A stretch of DNA of 6,235 bases, from positions 1 through 6,235 of the forward strand of contig JBBITW010000200.1 of the NCBI GenBank assembly GCA_037440525.1. Reading direction: 5' to 3'. Source of the stretch: JBBITW01 sp037440525 (GTDB lineage Bacteria > Desulfobacterota > BSN033 > UBA1163). Positions 5,154 to 6,235 of this stretch are shown here, piece after piece (position 1 is the stretch's first letter; each line of letters begins with the position of its first letter). Below the pieces are notes generated by a model. It saw only the letters and a list, made by a program, of their open reading frames with translations. It searched no databases and was not told where the DNA came from. The position numbers were made by a program, and so were the translations under genes.

Positions 5154-5819
5154 ATGAAAAAAATAATATTTGTAGTCTTTATGGGTTTTATTTTTATCTT
5201 CGTTTATTTTGCCCATGGCCAATTTGGGCCAAGTAGTAGAGCTCGATTCTATTCTGAATTTAAACCAGTTGTGGGTGGATGGTCGGAATATCAAATAATA
5301 ACAAAAGAAGAACCTGCTTCAAAAATGAAGATTGGAGTTGTAGGGAAGGAAGGAGATTCCTACTGGTATGAAACAGTGATAGAAACTGAGCGTGAAGGAA
5401 GGGTCATTACAAAAATGCTTGTTTCAGGAAATCCAGAAGACCAGAAAAGCGTAAAACGCATGATTGTTAAGATGGGAAATGATCCTGCCATGGAGATGCC
5501 TGTTGGAATGATAGGGCAACCTCCAAAAACAGAGGAAAAGCCGGGGAGGATGATCGATAAAGGAACGGAAATTATAAAAGTTCCTGCTGGAACATTTACA
5601 GTAAAACATTTTCAATATCAGGATCCTGATGGCATTGTAAATATATGGGTTTATAAAGATATCTCTCCTTATGGAATGGTCAAATCGCAATCAAAAGATT
5701 ATGAAATGGTTCTTATCGGGTATGGGAATGATGCAAAAACTTTGATTAAAGAAACACCTCAGAAGTTTGAGATGCCACAAATACCTCAGATACCTGAGAG
5801 ACTTCCAAGAAAGAGATAG
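5154..5819 (+). CDS. Exported protein of unknown function
   Basis: Not recognised as a characterised family. The 221-residue product opens with a clear signal peptide: MKK, a hydrophobic core at 4-19 (IIFVVFMGFIFIFVYF), and a likely cut near AHG-Q (residues 20-23). There is no cysteine at the cut, so it is not a lipoprotein, and no later membrane span, so it should be periplasmic or secreted. The mature part begins SEFKPVVGGWSEYQI and has beta-rich stretches (SYWYETVIETEREGRVITKML). A second section runs DKGTEIIKVPAGTFTVKHF, then NIWVYKDISPYGMVKSQ and EMVLIGYG; the order of a GTF segment, a W-V/Y segment and a GMVK segment resembles hypothetical exported proteins of anaerobic bacteria that I recall only loosely. 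The tail is Pro/Arg-rich with repeated PQIP. AGGAGG at 5142-5147, 6 bases before the ATG, supports the start. It stands alone. Confidence 0.85.
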   Translation: MKKIIFVVFMGFIFIFVYFAHGQFGPSSRARFYSEFKPVVGGWSEYQIITKEEPASKMKIGVVGKEGDSYWYETVIETEREGRVITKMLVSGNPEDQKSVKRMIVKMGNDPAMEMPVGMIGQPPKTEEKPGRMIDKGTEIIKVPAGTFTVKHFQYQDPDGIVNIWVYKDISPYGMVKSQSKDYEMVLIGYGNDAKTLIKETPQKFEMPQIPQIPERLPRKR

Positions 5820-5993
5820 TGATCTTTTTGAACCCCTCTTAATTTAGAGGCTGTGTCGCAATGTCATTATGAGGCTTTAGCCGATTTTATAAGGGTTTAA
5901 ATTCTATAGATTCCTCGCTTCGCTCGGAATGACAAGAGGGGGAGATTCCTCGCTACGCTCGGAATGACATTTATTTCAATTAACCCCATCAGC

Positions 5994-6016
5994 CCTCCCC
6001 TTACACTAAGGGGAGG
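5994..6016. repeat. Perfect 10-bp hairpin CCTCCCCTTA-cac-TAAGGGGAGG
   Basis: Exact 10-bp arms around a CAC loop. It is followed by AAAAGG rather than a T run, so it does not look like a terminator on the + strand; the preceding sequence read on the - strand is no better. It resembles a common CCCTCCCC...GGGGAGG intergenic repeat. Confidence 0.7.
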
Positions 6017-6053
6017 AAAAGGAGAGTTAGGATAAATAAAGAAAAAGAATTTC

Positions 6054-6074
6054 CCTCCCTTTTTTAAAGGGAGG
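6054..6074. repeat. Perfect 9-bp hairpin CCTCCCTTT-ttt-AAAGGGAGG
   Basis: Exact 9-bp arms around TTT, 37 bases after the previous hairpin and clearly related to it in sequence. Flanks (TTTCC before, TGTGGAGGG after) do not give a T run on either strand. Confidence 0.7.
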
Positions 6075-6108
6075 TGTGGAGGGATTAATAATTGGATATA
6101 AAGTGATT

Positions 6109-6140
6109 TGTCATTGCGAGCCCGAAGGGCGTGGCAATCT
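6109..6140. repeat. TGTCATTGCGAG-type palindromic repeat
   Basis: Two nested stems are visible: ATTGC (6112-6116) with GCAAT, and GCCC-gaa-GGGC inside. This is a recognised style of bacterial intergenic repeat. A diverged copy occurs at 5862-5883 with GGCT/AGCC as the inner stem. Confidence 0.65.
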
Positions 6141-6235
6141 CATAGATTCCTCGTTTCACTCGGAATGACAGGAGGGTGGACAGAATGACAGAGGAGAGGC
6201 GGAATGACAGTGGAAAAAAGCTTGGAATGACAGAG

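Larger units (their letters stand above)
5820..6235. repeat. Right REP-like repeat cluster
   Basis: No gene is seen in these 416 bases. Three copies of the right arm (AGATTCCTCGC...CGGAATGACA) lie in one orientation at 5908-5934, 5943-5969 and 6144-6170. Their decayed ends recur as GAATGACAG at 6183-6191, 6202-6210 and 6225-6233. Two units of a TGTCATT-GAG type are at 5862-5883 (around GGCT-tt-AGCC) and 6109-6140. Two C-rich hairpins sit between them. The cluster runs off the window edge. Confidence 0.85.

Noticed and set aside
5424..5690. 88-codon - strand frame
   Set aside because: Antisense shadow of the exported protein, which has a signal peptide and good ribosome binding site.
5835..5850. 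CCTCT/AGAGG hairpin after the exported protein as a terminator
   Set aside because: Only a 5-bp stem and no T run follows; the T run at 5824-5829 lies before it.

Overview
The window looks like ordinary bacterial chromosome from an AT-leaning, probably anaerobic or microaerophilic organism. The evidence is a double [4Fe-4S] QueG-like protein, an Fe-S scaffold gene paired with serine acetyltransferase, and intergenic DNA full of short REP-like palindromes. The lineage cannot be named from this sequence. The repeat style (TGTCATT...GAGAAATCT and AGATTCCTCGC...GGAATGACA arms) is seen in many unrelated, often uncultivated, bacterial groups.

Layout: (1) 1-692, + strand: the 3' part of pstB, the phosphate-import ATPase, cut by the window edge. 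(2) 2705-700, - strand: a tight three-gene operon, cysE, iscU/nifU-like scaffold, QueG-like Fe-S protein. It runs towards pstB and ends only 7 bases from it. (3) 2706-3368: non-coding DNA with at least five left arms and two right arms of one REP-like repeat, then a perfect 14-bp hairpin. (4) 3369-3896: a GNAT acetyltransferase gene interrupted by a single in-frame amber codon. (5) 4175-4677: a ribbon-helix-helix antitoxin and RelE/ParE-type toxin pair. (6) 4678-5153: non-coding and very AT-rich, opening with a 144-bp palindromic MITE-like element. (7) 5154-5819: a small exported protein of unknown function. (8) 5820-6235: a second repeat cluster, dominated by right arms of the same REP family plus two C-rich hairpins and another repeat family.

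How the genes fit together: cysE makes O-acetylserine for cysteine synthesis and the scaffold protein assembles Fe-S clusters from cysteine sulfur. The third gene encodes a protein with eight cysteines suited to two [4Fe-4S] clusters, so the operon reads as cysteine supply, cluster assembly, cluster client. The cysteine desulfurase (iscS/nifS) expected with them is absent here. The region from about 2850 to 6235 behaves like a repeat-bounded accessory patch holding a decaying gene, a toxin-antitoxin module, a small palindromic element and an orphan exported protein. I found no convincing new multi-gene system. The most unusual items are the 144-bp palindrome, the opposed distribution of repeat arms, the one-stop GNAT gene, and the scaffold protein with Pro in place of His before its third cysteine.
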